This document shows, piece by piece, positions 52,992 to 62,637 of a stretch of 64,000 nt of DNA; position 1 is the stretch's first letter; the number at the start of each line of letters is the position of its first letter. Both the position numbers and the translations under genes were made by a program. The notes below the pieces were generated by a model. That model was not told the DNA's origin, did no database searches, and saw nothing but the letters and a program-made list of their open reading frames with translations. The DNA comes from Granulicella sp. L60 (GTDB taxonomy: Bacteria > Acidobacteriota > Terriglobia > Terriglobales > Acidobacteriaceae): contig NZ_LMUR01000001.1 in the NCBI RefSeq assembly GCF_009765825.1, forward strand, positions 62,001 to 126,000, in the 5' to 3' direction.

Positions 52992-54976
52992 TTAGGGGGT
53001 TGAGGGGGTGTCGTACGTCGTGGATAGCGGCAGGAAGACGCTCACTGTTGTTCCATGACGCGATGGGTCAGTCTGGCTTTCGATCGTGATGTGGCCGCCA
53101 TGAGCTTCCACGAATTGCTTTGCGACGAAGAGTCCGATGCCGGTGCCGATCGTACTGCGGGTGGTAAAGAACGCTTCGAAGACTTTGGGTAGATGATGAG
53201 GTTCGATTCCGACGCCGTCATCCTGAATTGTCAGAACGATGCCGTGAGGGAAGCTCTGAACATCTTCCACTGAGACAGACAGTACGCCACCTGCAGGCAT
53301 CGCATAGATCGCGTTCATCAAGAGGTTCGAGATGACCTGCATCATCTCGCCGCGACGGAGCACGATCTTTGGGAGCACGGGAAACGATGTTCTGAGCTCG
53401 ATATTGGCTGCGACACAACGAGGCTCGTAGATAGAGATGGCATGTTGCACGATCTCTGTGAGCGAGGTGCTTCTTGCAGAGGCGTGTTCCCGGTAGTAGC
53501 CGAGGGTCTGTTTGGCGATGTGCGAGACGCGGGAGAGTTCGCTTTCGGCGGTGTTGAGGTAATCGGCTCCCTCCGGATCGGTGACTTTTGGCCGGAGGAG
53601 GTAGAGCAGGTTCATCACCGACTCCAACGGATTATTAATCTCGTGCGCGATGGTCGCCGCCATTCGACCTGTCGCCGCAATCTTTTCGGCCTGTAGGAGA
53701 GATTGCTCGAGCCGCTTTCGTTCAGAGATCTCGCGCAGAATCTTGGATGCGCCGATAACTTGTCCATCTTCGTCCTTTACAGGCGAGACGGTGAGAGAGA
53801 CTTCGATGAGTTGACCGCTCTTGGTGAGACGTACGGTCTCGAAGTGCTCGACCCGCCGCCCGGCCCGAACCTGTTCGATGATCGTCTTCTCGTCGGAGTG
53901 AAACTCTTTCGGAATGAGTTTGAGAATGGACTGACCGATCATCTCGTCCGCGGAGTATCCAAAGACACGAGTTGCCGCGGCGTTCCAGCTGGTAATGATG
54001 CCGTTTAAATCCTTGCTCAAGATGACGTCATCGGAGGATTCGACGATGGCCGCGAGTTCAGCGAGTCGTTTGGAGCTGTCTCGTAGTATCTCCGCGTCTC
54101 GCCTGCCGTGGGTGATGTCCCGTATTGTGCCGAGGATGACTCCGGGCGATCCGCCTATATCCGACTGAAGCTGCCCTTTGACCTCAATCCAGCGCAGAGT
54201 TTTGTCGGGAAGATGGATCCTGCCTTGAAAGTAGAGTGCCTCGCCGTTCTGCAGGGTCGCTTGTACGGCGTGTTGGAATTCTTCTCGATAGTCGGTGTGG
54301 ACCACGCTGTTTAAGAAGGCCGCACCATTGACCAGGCCATCTCCCGGCGTCCGTCCGAAGATCTCGTACATGCGGTCATTTTCCCAAGTGCCGCGGTCTG
54401 CCACGGTGTCCCACACGAACACCCCCAACTTTGCGACCTCAGTTGCGAGCTTCAGCCTCGTCTCACTTTCGTGAAGCCTTCGGGCTCCTATGACGATATC
54501 CGTCGTGTTGCGGAAGGCATCGTAGACGCCGGCGATTCGCCATTTTCATAGACGGGTATGAGGGAGTAGCTGAAGTAATGGTCCTCGATGATTCCGTTGA
54601 GCAGGATGGGGATAAACATGTTGTCCCGTACTGTGGTCCCGCCACGGTAGAAGCACGCTGCGAGGTCGGCGCTGACCAGACTCCATGCCTCGTGGAAGAT
54701 ATCGCGGTAGAGGCCGCCGAGTGCGGTGGGGTGCTTTCCCGTCAGGGTGGGGATGGCGGCGTCGTTGTAGAGGAAGACCATCTCCTCGCCCCAGGAGAGG
54801 ATGGTCGGGAAAGGGGAGTGCAACATGAGATTGACAGTTGCGACGAGGGTCTCGGACCAGTCTTCGATGAAGCCTAGTGGTGTCGCAGCCCAGTTGTGGA
54901 TACGGATGCGGTCGGCCATCTCGGAGTTTCCGGTAATCAGGCTGTTCGCGTGTGCTGTCAGTGTGGATGCATTCAT
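52992..54976 (-). pseudogene. PAS-type histidine kinase gene split by a one-base frameshift
   Basis: The C-terminal part (open from 54428 down, and upstream without stop to about 54535) carries two PAS domains, HisKA with AATIAHEINNPLESVMN and HATPase_c with NLLMNAIYA, DDGVGIEP and GTGIGLFVAKQF. The N-terminal part (54976 to 54488) is the usual start of such kinases: IHNWAATPLGFIEDWSETL and a PAS-like GLYRDIFHEAW domain. The two parts join in sense if one A is added near 54533-54537, turning GAATCG into GAAATCG. It could be a sequencing error, a pseudogene or a phase-variable site. Start MNAST (54976) is tentative. Confidence 0.75.
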
Positions 54977-55164
54977 GGAGTTAACGGACCGACGGCGGTC
55001 GATGGCTCTACTCATCCTAAAGCAATTCCCAGATGGACATACTGGTGTTTGAAGGGATGCTCGATTCGGACTCAGAGGCGTGCTGCGGTAGGGCTTGCAG
55101 GAAGCTTGTTTTAGAATGATCGGGCTGTGTGGCGGGATGAGTTTGTTGTTGCGAGGAGAGCAGA

Positions 55165-56052
55165 GTGAAGATGGATCGTCGTGAGTTTGCGCGTCTGGGT
55201 GCTTTGGCTGTGGCGGCTGGAGTGCAGGTTGGGGGCGTTGGTTCTGCTTTGGCTGCGGCTTCTTTGTCGCCTTCGTCATCTGCTTCGCCTGCGTATGGGG
55301 TGCAGCTTTATTCGGTGAGGGAGATTTTGGGGAAGGATACGGCGGGGGTGCTTCGGGCTATTCGGAAGATCGGATATACGGAGGTGGAGCTCTTCTGGGA
55401 GGTGTATGGACACTCGGCGAAGGAGCTTCGGGCGATGGTGTCGGATGCGGGGCTGACGGCTCCGTCGGGGCTGTTTCACTTTGAGGGGCTGGAGTCTCGC
55501 ATCGAGTTTGCGGCGGAGATTGGGATGAAGTACATGGTGTGTCCCGATATTCCGAAGATGTATACGGGTTCGCTGGATGGGATGAAGAGGGCGGGTGCGG
55601 AGTTCAATCGCCTGGGGGAGCGGGTTGCGGCGGGTGGGCTGCGGCTTGCGTACCATAACGCGAATCCGGAGTTTCGTCCGTGGGAGGGGACGAATCTATT
55701 TACCGCGCTGATGGATCATACGAATCCGCAGCTGGTGGGTTTGGAGATTGATTGCTACTGGGCGGTGCAGGGTGGGCAGGATATGAATGCAATGCTGGAG
55801 AAGTATAGGGACAGGGTTCATCTGCTGCACTTGAAGGATCGGACGGCGAATGCGACGGTGTCGTATGTGCAGGAGACGCCGCCGGGGCACTTTACGGATG
55901 TGGGGAAGGGAACGATCGATTGGCCGTCGATTTTGCGGAAGGCGCGGGCGCAGGGGATTCAGTACTTCTTTGTGGATCAGGATGGGTCTTCGCTGCCGGA
56001 GTTGGAGAGCTTGAAGGTGAGCTTCGATTATTTGAAGACGCTGCGGGCTTAG
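55165..56052 (+). CDS. Tat-exported TIM-barrel sugar isomerase/epimerase-like protein (295 aa)
   Basis: A twin-arginine signal (RREFARLGALAVAAG, then AALAAAS region) is followed by an AP-endonuclease-2/xylose-isomerase-like TIM barrel: YGVQLYSVREIL, EVELFW, YMVCPD, LAYHNANPEF, LVGLEIDCYW, LHLKDR, FVDQDGS. The metal-binding Glu/His residues are placed as in the family. GTG 55165 with GAGGAG 7 bases upstream is the best start. It is related to the protein at 62638-63567. Substrate is unknown. Confidence 0.82.
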   Translation: MKMDRREFARLGALAVAAGVQVGGVGSALAAASLSPSSSASPAYGVQLYSVREILGKDTAGVLRAIRKIGYTEVELFWEVYGHSAKELRAMVSDAGLTAPSGLFHFEGLESRIEFAAEIGMKYMVCPDIPKMYTGSLDGMKRAGAEFNRLGERVAAGGLRLAYHNANPEFRPWEGTNLFTALMDHTNPQLVGLEIDCYWAVQGGQDMNAMLEKYRDRVHLLHLKDRTANATVSYVQETPPGHFTDVGKGTIDWPSILRKARAQGIQYFFVDQDGSSLPELESLKVSFDYLKTLRA

Positions 56053-56071
56053 GGGCTTTGTAGAGGATGAT

Positions 56072-56183
56072 GTCCTGCCGGGCGGGCCGCCTGCTCGGCG
56101 GGAGGTCACTTCGTGACTTTTGTGCCTTGTCGTGGTGGGGTGATTGGCTCGGCCTCGCCGAGGCTCGGCAATTGGCGGGATCG
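56072..56183. repeat. diverged copy of the 39.4-kb repeat element
   Basis: GTCCTGCCGGGCGGGCC, then CTGCTCG, GGGAGGTCACTTCGTGACTT and TGTCGTGG occur in the same order and spacing as in 39409-39475. The copies then share TGCTCGGCAAT/GGCTCGGCAAT further on. A GGCCTCGCCGAGGC hairpin is inside (about 56151-56165). It fills the gap before thiD. No ORF. Confidence 0.65.
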
Positions 56184-56220
56184 TTATGGTCTCGCTCTTC
56201 TTTTTTGAGAGGATGGGTGG

Positions 56221-57012
56221 ATGCGGACGGTTTTGGCTATTGCGGGGTTCGATCCCTCGTCGGGTGCGGGTGTAACGGCGGACCTGATGGTGTTTGCGGC
56301 GCATGGGATGTTTGGGACGTCGTGTGTGACGAGCCTGACGGTGCAGTCGACGGTGGGGGTGATGGGAGCTTCGACGGTGGCGGCGGGGCTGGTGCGGGAG
56401 ACGCTGGATTGTCTGCAGGAGGATCTGCCGGCGGCGGGGATCAAGATCGGGATGCTGGCCACGGCAGAGACGGTGGGGGTGGTGGCGGACTTTCTGGCTG
56501 GGCTGCGGGTGCGGGTGCCGGTGGTGCTGGACCCGGTGGTGCGGTCGAGCTCGGGCAGGGAGCTGCTGGATGCGGAGGGTGTGGCGGTGATGCGGGAGAG
56601 GCTGCTGCCGCTGGTGGATTGGGTGACTCCGAATATGGATGAGCTGGGGGTGTTGACCGGGAGGGTGGTGGGGCGGCGGGAGGAGATGGAGGAGGCTGCG
56701 GTTGCGTTGCAGGGGATGGGACGGGGGTTGAGTGTGGTGGCTACGGGTGGGCATCTGGAGGGGCCGGATGACCTGGTGGTGGTGGGTGGCGAGATGCGGT
56801 GGTTGGCGGGAGAGAGGGTTGCGGGAAGGGCGACGCATGGGACAGGATGTGCGTTCTCGAGTGCGCTGCTTTGTGGGGTTGTGGAGGGGGTGGAGGCCTT
56901 TGAGGCGGCGCTGGGTGCAAAAAAATATGTGGCGGAGGCGATGCGAACGGCGTCGCCGATGGGGCGCGGACGAGGACCGCTGAATCACCTTTGGACGCTC
57001 AACCGAACGTAG
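56221..57012 (+). CDS. thiD: hydroxymethylpyrimidine (phosphate) kinase ThiD (263 aa)
   Basis: ThiD phosphorylates HMP and HMP-P in thiamine synthesis. Motifs: AIAGFDPSSGAGVTADL, AGIKIGMLATAE, VVLDPVVRSSSG, VTPNMDEL, VVATGGH and the anion hole THGTGCAFSSAL. The usual length is 260-270. G is very frequent at third positions. No TPP riboswitch was recognised before it. Confidence 0.95.
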   Translation: MRTVLAIAGFDPSSGAGVTADLMVFAAHGMFGTSCVTSLTVQSTVGVMGASTVAAGLVRETLDCLQEDLPAAGIKIGMLATAETVGVVADFLAGLRVRVPVVLDPVVRSSSGRELLDAEGVAVMRERLLPLVDWVTPNMDELGVLTGRVVGRREEMEEAAVALQGMGRGLSVVATGGHLEGPDDLVVVGGEMRWLAGERVAGRATHGTGCAFSSALLCGVVEGVEAFEAALGAKKYVAEAMRTASPMGRGRGPLNHLWTLNRT

Positions 57013-57235
57013 GGGTTGAGTTAGCGTTGGGGGCTCTGCATCTTTGGTTTTGGTCACGTTCCGGATGGGGGATGGACTTGGTGTAGACGTGGCACATCCG
57101 TGTTATGGCGTGGGGGTGGCATGAGAAGTTTTACTTGGACCGAATCCGGCTGTGTGATCTTTTTGGTCTTCAAATCCTGGGTAAAGCCTATGGAGTGAAG
57201 CGCCGATAGGGAAGTGGACGGAGGAATTAAGTTCT

Positions 57236-57586
57236 ATGTCTACAGCAGCTTTTCCGGGGTCAATTAACCCCATCGCGATGCAACGAAGAATGCGCTCGGT
57301 GCCCAGCCTGTCGAAGGCGGATGCGGCGGCGAGTGTCGATCTGACGATTCACCGGATTACGAAGACGCACCATGGGCGGACGTTGCTGACGCTTGGCCAT
57401 GCCGCGGAGTACCTTGCTCACTCACGCCGATTTCAGATTGATGAGACGGAGGATTCGAGCGCGGAGGCGATTCATATTCTGATGGAGCTTAGCCGTAGCG
57501 TGTTCGATGAGTTTGCGGAACAGATTCCGGTGAGCCGGAGGGTGGAACGATGGTTGACGCAAAGTGTAGTTGGGTTGTTCTGCTGA
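57236..57586 (+). CDS. unknown protein between thiD and thiS (116 aa)
   Basis: The N-terminus is Ala/Ser-rich, the middle (about residues 36-60) gives IHRITKTHHGRTLLTLGHAAEYLA, and the C-terminus is helical (SAEAIHILMELSRSVFDEFAEQI). No signal peptide or motif that I know. It is placed between two thiamine genes, but with spacing (223 and 43 bases) that does not prove co-transcription. The start ATG has GGAGGAATT upstream. Confidence 0.55.
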   Translation: MSTAAFPGSINPIAMQRRMRSVPSLSKADAAASVDLTIHRITKTHHGRTLLTLGHAAEYLAHSRRFQIDETEDSSAEAIHILMELSRSVFDEFAEQIPVSRRVERWLTQSVVGLFC

Positions 57587-57629
57587 TCCGGTAACGGTGA
57601 CGGGCGGTACCTGCTAGGCTTGAAGTGGT

Positions 57630-57857
57630 ATGTCACTGACACTGATGATGAACGGCCAGGCTCGTACGTTTGCGACGCTGGCAGAGGATTCGAACCTGGA
57701 GCAGCTGGTTGCTGAGCTTGGATTGAAGGGCGACCGGGTAGCGGTGGAACATAATGGAGAGATCGCTCCGCGTGCGAGTTGGGGACAGACGGCTCTGCAT
57801 GAAGGGGACCGGCTGGAGGTGGTTCACTTTGTCGGTGGCGGGTGTGGGAGCGAGTGA
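57630..57857 (+). CDS. thiS: ThiS-like sulfur carrier with a C-terminal tail (75 aa)
   Basis: The ubiquitin-like carrier has MNGQARTF at the N-terminus and [12 protein letters not shown] at the end. ThiS is adenylated on the carboxyl of its C-terminal Gly-Gly; here four residues (CGSE) follow the glycines, so they must be removed or the chemistry must differ. The length is near the usual 66 plus this tail. thiD lies 600 bases upstream. ThiG and ThiF are not visible in the window. Confidence 0.8.
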   Translation: MSLTLMMNGQARTFATLAEDSNLEQLVAELGLKGDRVAVEHNGEIAPRASWGQTALHEGDRLEVVHFVGGGCGSE

Positions 57858-57879
57858 GCTAACAGGTTCGTTAGGTAGA

Positions 57880-59076
57880 TTATTGAGCTGGATGGGCGGC
57901 GGCTAGTTGGTGGAGGAGAGTCTCCCAACGGTCGCCGTAGTCGTTCCAGCCGCCGAGGAGATGGACTCGGCGCAGGGCGGCTTGGCTCATGTTTTGTTGG
58001 AGGGCGGGGTCGTCGGCTAGCTGCTGCATGCGTTCGGTGAGGGCGGCGGGGTCGCGTATGGGGACGATGAAGCCTTCGACGCCGTCGGTGAAGAGGTCTT
58101 CGCCGCCGGTGTTGGCGGAGCAGAGGACGGGACATCCGCAGGCGAGGGCCTGGCCCTGGACGAGGGCTAAACCTTCCTCGATGCTGGGGAGGACCATAAC
58201 TTGGCTGGAGCTCATGAGCTGGGCGAGGCGGCTTTGCGGGACGGGACCGAGGAAGTCGACTTGATCCTGTGGGAGGCTGCGGAGGACGGTCTTGATGTCG
58301 GGGTGGATGGAGCCGGCGATGCGCAGGCGTTTGTGGCTGTGACGGAGCTGGGCGAAGGCCTGGAGCAGGTAGGGGACGCCTTTGCGCAAGGAGACGGAGC
58401 CGGCGAAGAGGACGTTGAATTCATTGTTGAGATTGGTCGGGCTGATGGGTTCGCTGCGTTGGAATTGTTCGAGGCGAACGCCGTAGGGGATGACGTGGAC
58501 TTTGCCGGCGGGGACGCCCATCTGGAGGAAGGAGCGGGCGGCGAAGCTGGAGGGTACTGTGATAGCGTCGGCGATGGCGTAGATCTGTTCTTCGCGGAGG
58601 GTGTCGCGTGGGTCGGAGACGCGGCGGGATACGTTCCAGCGGCGGTACTCTTCGGAGACGATGGTCTCCTGAAAGAGGTGGTGGGAGGAGCCACGGTCGC
58701 AGATGAAGCGGCCTCCTCGTGCTTGTAGCTCGCGTCCGGCTTTTAGGCTTGAGCCGGAGATGCCGATGAGGATGTCGGGAGACTCGGGCGCGGGGATGCG
58801 GCGGAGACGGCGGGAGGTCCAGGAGTCGAAGGTGAGAGCATTGGCATAACTCATTTGGTCTAAAGACCATGAATGAGAGATGCCGAAGCGCTGCATGAGA
58901 GTTTCGGAGGTGTGGATCCAAGGGAAGGTTTCGATGAGGTCGCGGGGCAAGCCTTCGCGTTTGAGGCGCATCCAGGGCCAGGTGGAGTAGATGCGCTGGA
59001 GGTGTCCGCGACGGTGGAGCTGGCGAGCTAGCTCGAAGTGGTGGAAGACGCCAAAGACCGTCTGTACGATGCGCAT
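57880..59076 (-). CDS. GT4-family glycosyltransferase (398 aa)
   Basis: The protein has the two Rossmann halves of GT-B transferases, with IPYGVRLEQF, FNVLFAGSVSLRKGVPYLLQAF, VDFLGPVPQS, and the EEGLALVQGQALACGCPVLCSANTGG E-x7-E motif. No signal peptide. It may act in capsule or lipopolysaccharide synthesis. Convergent with thiS. Confidence 0.9.
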   Translation of the reverse strand: MRIVQTVFGVFHHFELARQLHRRGHLQRIYSTWPWMRLKREGLPRDLIETFPWIHTSETLMQRFGISHSWSLDQMSYANALTFDSWTSRRLRRIPAPESPDILIGISGSSLKAGRELQARGGRFICDRGSSHHLFQETIVSEEYRRWNVSRRVSDPRDTLREEQIYAIADAITVPSSFAARSFLQMGVPAGKVHVIPYGVRLEQFQRSEPISPTNLNNEFNVLFAGSVSLRKGVPYLLQAFAQLRHSHKRLRIAGSIHPDIKTVLRSLPQDQVDFLGPVPQSRLAQLMSSSQVMVLPSIEEGLALVQGQALACGCPVLCSANTGGEDLFTDGVEGFIVPIRDPAALTERMQQLADDPALQQNMSQAALRRVHLLGGWNDYGDRWETLLHQLAAAHPAQ

Positions 59077-59195
59077 GGCAGCCCGGGTGGGCGAGTCACC
59101 TCAAGGCTCATCGTAACAAACGGCGGTGGCGCTTCTTTTAATACGCGGTAGCTTTTTCTTGACAAGGGGCGTGGGAGCGTTCAAACTCGGGCACC

Positions 59196-59777
59196 ATGCG
59201 ACCAGCGATTCTATGCCTTCTGGCACTTGCCTTGATCCCGCGCCCGAGCCAGGCGCAGGTTCCTGTGTTCACGACGACTCCGGACCAGAGCAGCATCAAG
59301 TTTTTTGTGAAGGCGTCGGTGGCGCTGGAGGGTGTGTTTAATAAGTGGAGCGCGACGCTGAAGTTCAAGTCCGCGGATGTGACGACGGGTGTGCTGGACA
59401 TACGGATTGCGGCGGATACAGTGGATACGGGAAGCGGCATGAAGGATGGCAAGCTGAAGAGTAAGGACTTCTTCGATGTGAAGAATAATCCGGAGATTAC
59501 GTTCAAGTCTACGAAGGTTGTGCAGACGAGTCCGCTGACGTTCGACGTGATTGGGAACTTTACGATACGGGGGGTGTCGAAGCCGGAGACGCTGAAGCTT
59601 ACGGTGTCGGGCAAGGGAACTGGCGAGGGCGCGATCAAAGGCTCGATGGCGTTCGATCGGAAAGATTATGGGATGACGAGTGGCATACCGTTTGTGAAGA
59701 TTGCGGATCGGGTGCAGGTGGATGTGGATCTGCAGGTGAAGCAGGTGAGTGGGCCGAGGCTGGTCTACAAAGAGTAG
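59196..59777 (+). CDS. YceI-like periplasmic lipid-binding protein (193 aa)
   Basis: A signal peptide (LCLLALALIPRPSQAQ) precedes a lipocalin-like YceI domain: TTTPDQSSIKFFV, TGVLDIRIAADTVDTGSGMKDGKL, DFFDVKNNPEITFKST, and KGSMAFDRKDYGM. YceI proteins bind polyisoprenoids. It is a single gene between the glycosyltransferase and the ROK gene. Confidence 0.88.
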   Translation: MRPAILCLLALALIPRPSQAQVPVFTTTPDQSSIKFFVKASVALEGVFNKWSATLKFKSADVTTGVLDIRIAADTVDTGSGMKDGKLKSKDFFDVKNNPEITFKSTKVVQTSPLTFDVIGNFTIRGVSKPETLKLTVSGKGTGEGAIKGSMAFDRKDYGMTSGIPFVKIADRVQVDVDLQVKQVSGPRLVYKE

Positions 59778-59803
59778 AGGTGGTCTGCGTACGAGATCGT
59801 TGG

Positions 59804-61090
59804 CTAGCCGGCTTTACGGTCCATGCGGATGGGAGTTCGGCGGGGCTTACTGAGTCCGGCCATGTTGAAGTAGATTCCTTCGACAAGGCGCGCTGCTATT
59901 AACCGTGCTGCGCCGCGTGCTCCGGCGCTTCCGTCGAGCGTCGAAACTTTGATCTGAACATCGTTCACGGATTTTTCCATTGCGCGCTGGCGGATCGTGG
60001 ATTGAACACGATCGATAAGAAGGTTGGGGGCTGCGCGGAAGGCTGCGCCACCAAAGACCATTGCGGCAGGGTTCAGAAGATTCACGAGGTCTGCTGCCGC
60101 TGCGCCGATATGAGAGGCCGCTTCGCTCAAGATCCGATACGAGAGGCTGTCGTTCTCCTGTGCGGCTGCGGCGATCAGCTCAATCGTAATCTCGTCGAAG
60201 TTGTATCCCGGCATCTCGGTGATCTTTGTGGATACACCGCGACGAATTGCAAACTTCATCGATTCGATCATGGTCGTTCCAGAGGCGACTGCCTCTAGAC
60301 ATCCGCTGCTTCCGCAGCAGCAGAGCGGACCATCTTCATCTACCGTAATGTGGCCGAACTCGCCGGCGCTGCCGCCGTGACCTCGATAGAGACAGCCACC
60401 GATAAAGATTGCTGCGCCGATTCCTGCGCCGACATCAACGTATACGAAGTTTGAAAAGTCGCGGCCGGCTCCGAGGAACCTCTCCATGACGGCTACGGTG
60501 CGGACGCTGTCTTCGAGAAGGACAGGCACGCCAAACTCCTGCTCCATCCTGGCGCGAAGGGGCATGTTCTTCCACTGCTCTATCTGTCCGGGGCGAGGAT
60601 AGGAGAGAACCATGCCGCGTTCTACGTCGATCACACCAGAGAAGCCTATTCCGATTCCGCGTAGCAGACTTGCGTCGAGATTTGCTGAGGCTATGACTTC
60701 ATTCACAAGAGCGAAGAGGCGGGAGAGAACATCTTCCCGGCCCTTGGACATCTCACTGGGCACGGTCTTCGATGCGAGGACTTCACCGTTTATGTCGGTG
60801 ATGCAGATCCGTAGATTGATGGTGCCAAGGTCGATGCCCGCGACGTACGCGAGATCGGACTTCATCGTCAGCCCGACGCGCTTGCGTCCTGCGCCTTTGG
60901 CTGCGCCGCGATCTTCTACAAGCAACTGGAGTGAGATGAGCGAGTTGACGATGCCAGTGATGGCGGCTGTCGAAAGGCCGGACAGCTCGGCTAGCTCCAC
61001 ACGCGAGATCTTTGGCGTCGCATGGATATGACGAAGCACGGCCAGCTCCGTCTGCATGGATTTCTTCGCGGTGGTGAAGTCTTCAGTCAT
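59804..61090 (-). CDS. ROK-family transcriptional regulator (428 aa)
   Basis: An N-terminal winged HTH (KISRVELAELSGLSTAAITGIVNSL, about residues 25-60) is fused to a ROK sugar-binding domain with GIDLGTINLRICI, GAGIGAAIFIGG, GEFGHITV and the zinc motif CCCGSSGCLEAV. This is the NagC/XylR repressor plan. Start 61090 (MTEDF) gives the normal N-terminus; the longer frame to 61300 overlaps the DegT gene. It is divergent from that gene and probably represses it. Confidence 0.9.
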   Translation of the reverse strand: MTEDFTTAKKSMQTELAVLRHIHATPKISRVELAELSGLSTAAITGIVNSLISLQLLVEDRGAAKGAGRKRVGLTMKSDLAYVAGIDLGTINLRICITDINGEVLASKTVPSEMSKGREDVLSRLFALVNEVIASANLDASLLRGIGIGFSGVIDVERGMVLSYPRPGQIEQWKNMPLRARMEQEFGVPVLLEDSVRTVAVMERFLGAGRDFSNFVYVDVGAGIGAAIFIGGCLYRGHGGSAGEFGHITVDEDGPLCCCGSSGCLEAVASGTTMIESMKFAIRRGVSTKITEMPGYNFDEITIELIAAAAQENDSLSYRILSEAASHIGAAAADLVNLLNPAAMVFGGAAFRAAPNLLIDRVQSTIRQRAMEKSVNDVQIKVSTLDGSAGARGAARLIAARLVEGIYFNMAGLSKPRRTPIRMDRKAG

Positions 61091-61253
61091 GGTTGCGATT
61101 GCTGCATGAGAACTTTTATACGAAGGACATCTCGGCAGCAAGATTATTTCATCATACAGAGGCTGGTGCGCTACGCAGCCTGCCGTGGCTTGACTTGAGC
61201 TGTCACGAGGGCATAAAAACGATCTAGACCCGAACCTCCTCATCGAGAACGCA

Positions 61254-62612
61254 TTGGTTGCAGGCAAGGTTCCCGCCGTAGCTAAAGGATGGTTCCGCAA
61301 AGTGACGCACAGGCCCCCGTTTCAACCGATACGAAAGAGTCCGCTGCCGGACGAGTTTCCCGGCGTCCATCGTATGGACTTGGATGAAGAGGACGCAGTA
61401 CTGAGGGTGTGCCGCAGCCGGTCGCTTTATCGCTACTATGGGGTCGATCCGCAGGGTGAGGTGGACGCGTTCGAACGGGAGTTTAGCGCATCTCTAGGCG
61501 TGCGGTACGCGTTGGCGGTCACGAGCGGTACTGCCGCACTCCATACTGCTCTTACTGCGCTGAGAGTTGGGCCGGGGCAAGAGGTTATTGTTCCTGCGTA
61601 TATGTGGGTCTCCGTTATAGCCGCGGTGGTCAACCTTGGCGCGATTCCTGTGCTTGCCGAGATTGATGACACGTTCTGCCTCGATCCGCGGTCTGTTCGC
61701 AGTCTTATTACTCCTCGCACGGCGGGCATCATCCTGGTCCACATGAACGGCGCTCCGGGAGATGCACCAACGCTGGCAGCGATTGCGCGGGAGTATGGAT
61801 TATTTCTGCTCGAAGACTGCGCTCAGTGTGTTGGCGGTTCCATCGACGGGCAGAAGGTTGGAACGTTCGGCGATATCGGCATCTTCAGCTTCCAGATGAA
61901 CAAGAATATGACGAGCGGGGAGGCAGGATGCGTGGTTACGAATGACGAGGCGCTCTACCGCAAGGCGCTTTCCTCGCATGACTGCGGATACTCGCGAGGA
62001 GAAGACGGCCTGCTGAGGTTGGAGGATGAAGCATCGTTCGGGTGGGGCAGGGGATCGCGCATGGACGAGCTGCGGGCAGCGATTCTTCGAGTACAGCTGC
62101 GGCGGCTTCCTGAGGTGATCCAGAGCATGCAGCACAGTAAGTACCGTCTGCGTGCGCTGCTCGAAGGATATGAGGAGGTTCAGCTGCGGCGCGTCCTCGA
62201 TACTGCGGGCGATACCTCTTGCTTTCTTCTCGTCGTGCTGCCTGATGCTGCTATCGCTCGGGCTATCAACGAACGGCTTCGTGCGCATGGGATCGTGACG
62301 TCCTCAGCGGAGACAAGCAACGTCATTCTTGAAGACTATGGGATGCATATCTACTTCAACATTCCTGCGTTGCAGAGGAAGATAGGCACTGACCTGCGTG
62401 GAACGCCGTGGACGCTGGTGGAGAACCGCGACTCTGTCTACAACTACGCGCGGGGTGCGTGTCCGCAGTCGGATGATCTCTTTTCAAGAACACAGCTACT
62501 CGTCATCCCGTCGTGTTTGTGCGATCAGGACGAGGAAGATCTTCTGGCGGCTTTTCGCGAGGTTCTCGAAGTTGTGCTCTCGCCTGACGTGCACGCGAGT
62601 GTGTCCCGGTAG
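61254..62612 (+). CDS. DegT/DnrJ/EryC1 PLP aminotransferase (452 aa)
   Basis: PLP-fold type I enzyme with AVTSGTAALHTAL, VIVPAYMWVSV, LLEDCAQCVGG and the Schiff-base Lys in FSFQMNKNMTSGEAG. These families put amino groups on sugars (or act as dehydratases, as in GenS2/AHBA systems). The N-terminal 40 residues are outside the usual fold; the TTG at 61254 is used, while MDLDEEDAV (61377) is an alternative. It shares a divergent promoter region with the ROK gene. Confidence 0.85.
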   Translation: MVAGKVPAVAKGWFRKVTHRPPFQPIRKSPLPDEFPGVHRMDLDEEDAVLRVCRSRSLYRYYGVDPQGEVDAFEREFSASLGVRYALAVTSGTAALHTALTALRVGPGQEVIVPAYMWVSVIAAVVNLGAIPVLAEIDDTFCLDPRSVRSLITPRTAGIILVHMNGAPGDAPTLAAIAREYGLFLLEDCAQCVGGSIDGQKVGTFGDIGIFSFQMNKNMTSGEAGCVVTNDEALYRKALSSHDCGYSRGEDGLLRLEDEASFGWGRGSRMDELRAAILRVQLRRLPEVIQSMQHSKYRLRALLEGYEEVQLRRVLDTAGDTSCFLLVVLPDAAIARAINERLRAHGIVTSSAETSNVILEDYGMHIYFNIPALQRKIGTDLRGTPWTLVENRDSVYNYARGACPQSDDLFSRTQLLVIPSCLCDQDEEDLLAAFREVLEVVLSPDVHASVSR

Positions 62613-62637
62613 TTCACGTCAGGCAGGCAGTTCATTG

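Noticed and set aside
52541..53003. ORFs of 137 and 152 codons in the A/C-rich array
   Set aside because: They translate short DNA repeats (Leu/Gln runs one way, Asn/Cys/Lys the other) and have no ribosome site.
56053..56220. Possible TPP riboswitch before thiD
   Set aside because: The stretch is the dispersed repeat; the conserved CTGAGA and ACCTGATCTGG-type elements are absent.
55696..57057. 453-codon antisense ORF over thiD and its neighbour
   Set aside because: Extremely His/Pro/Arg-rich; thiD is certain on the other strand.
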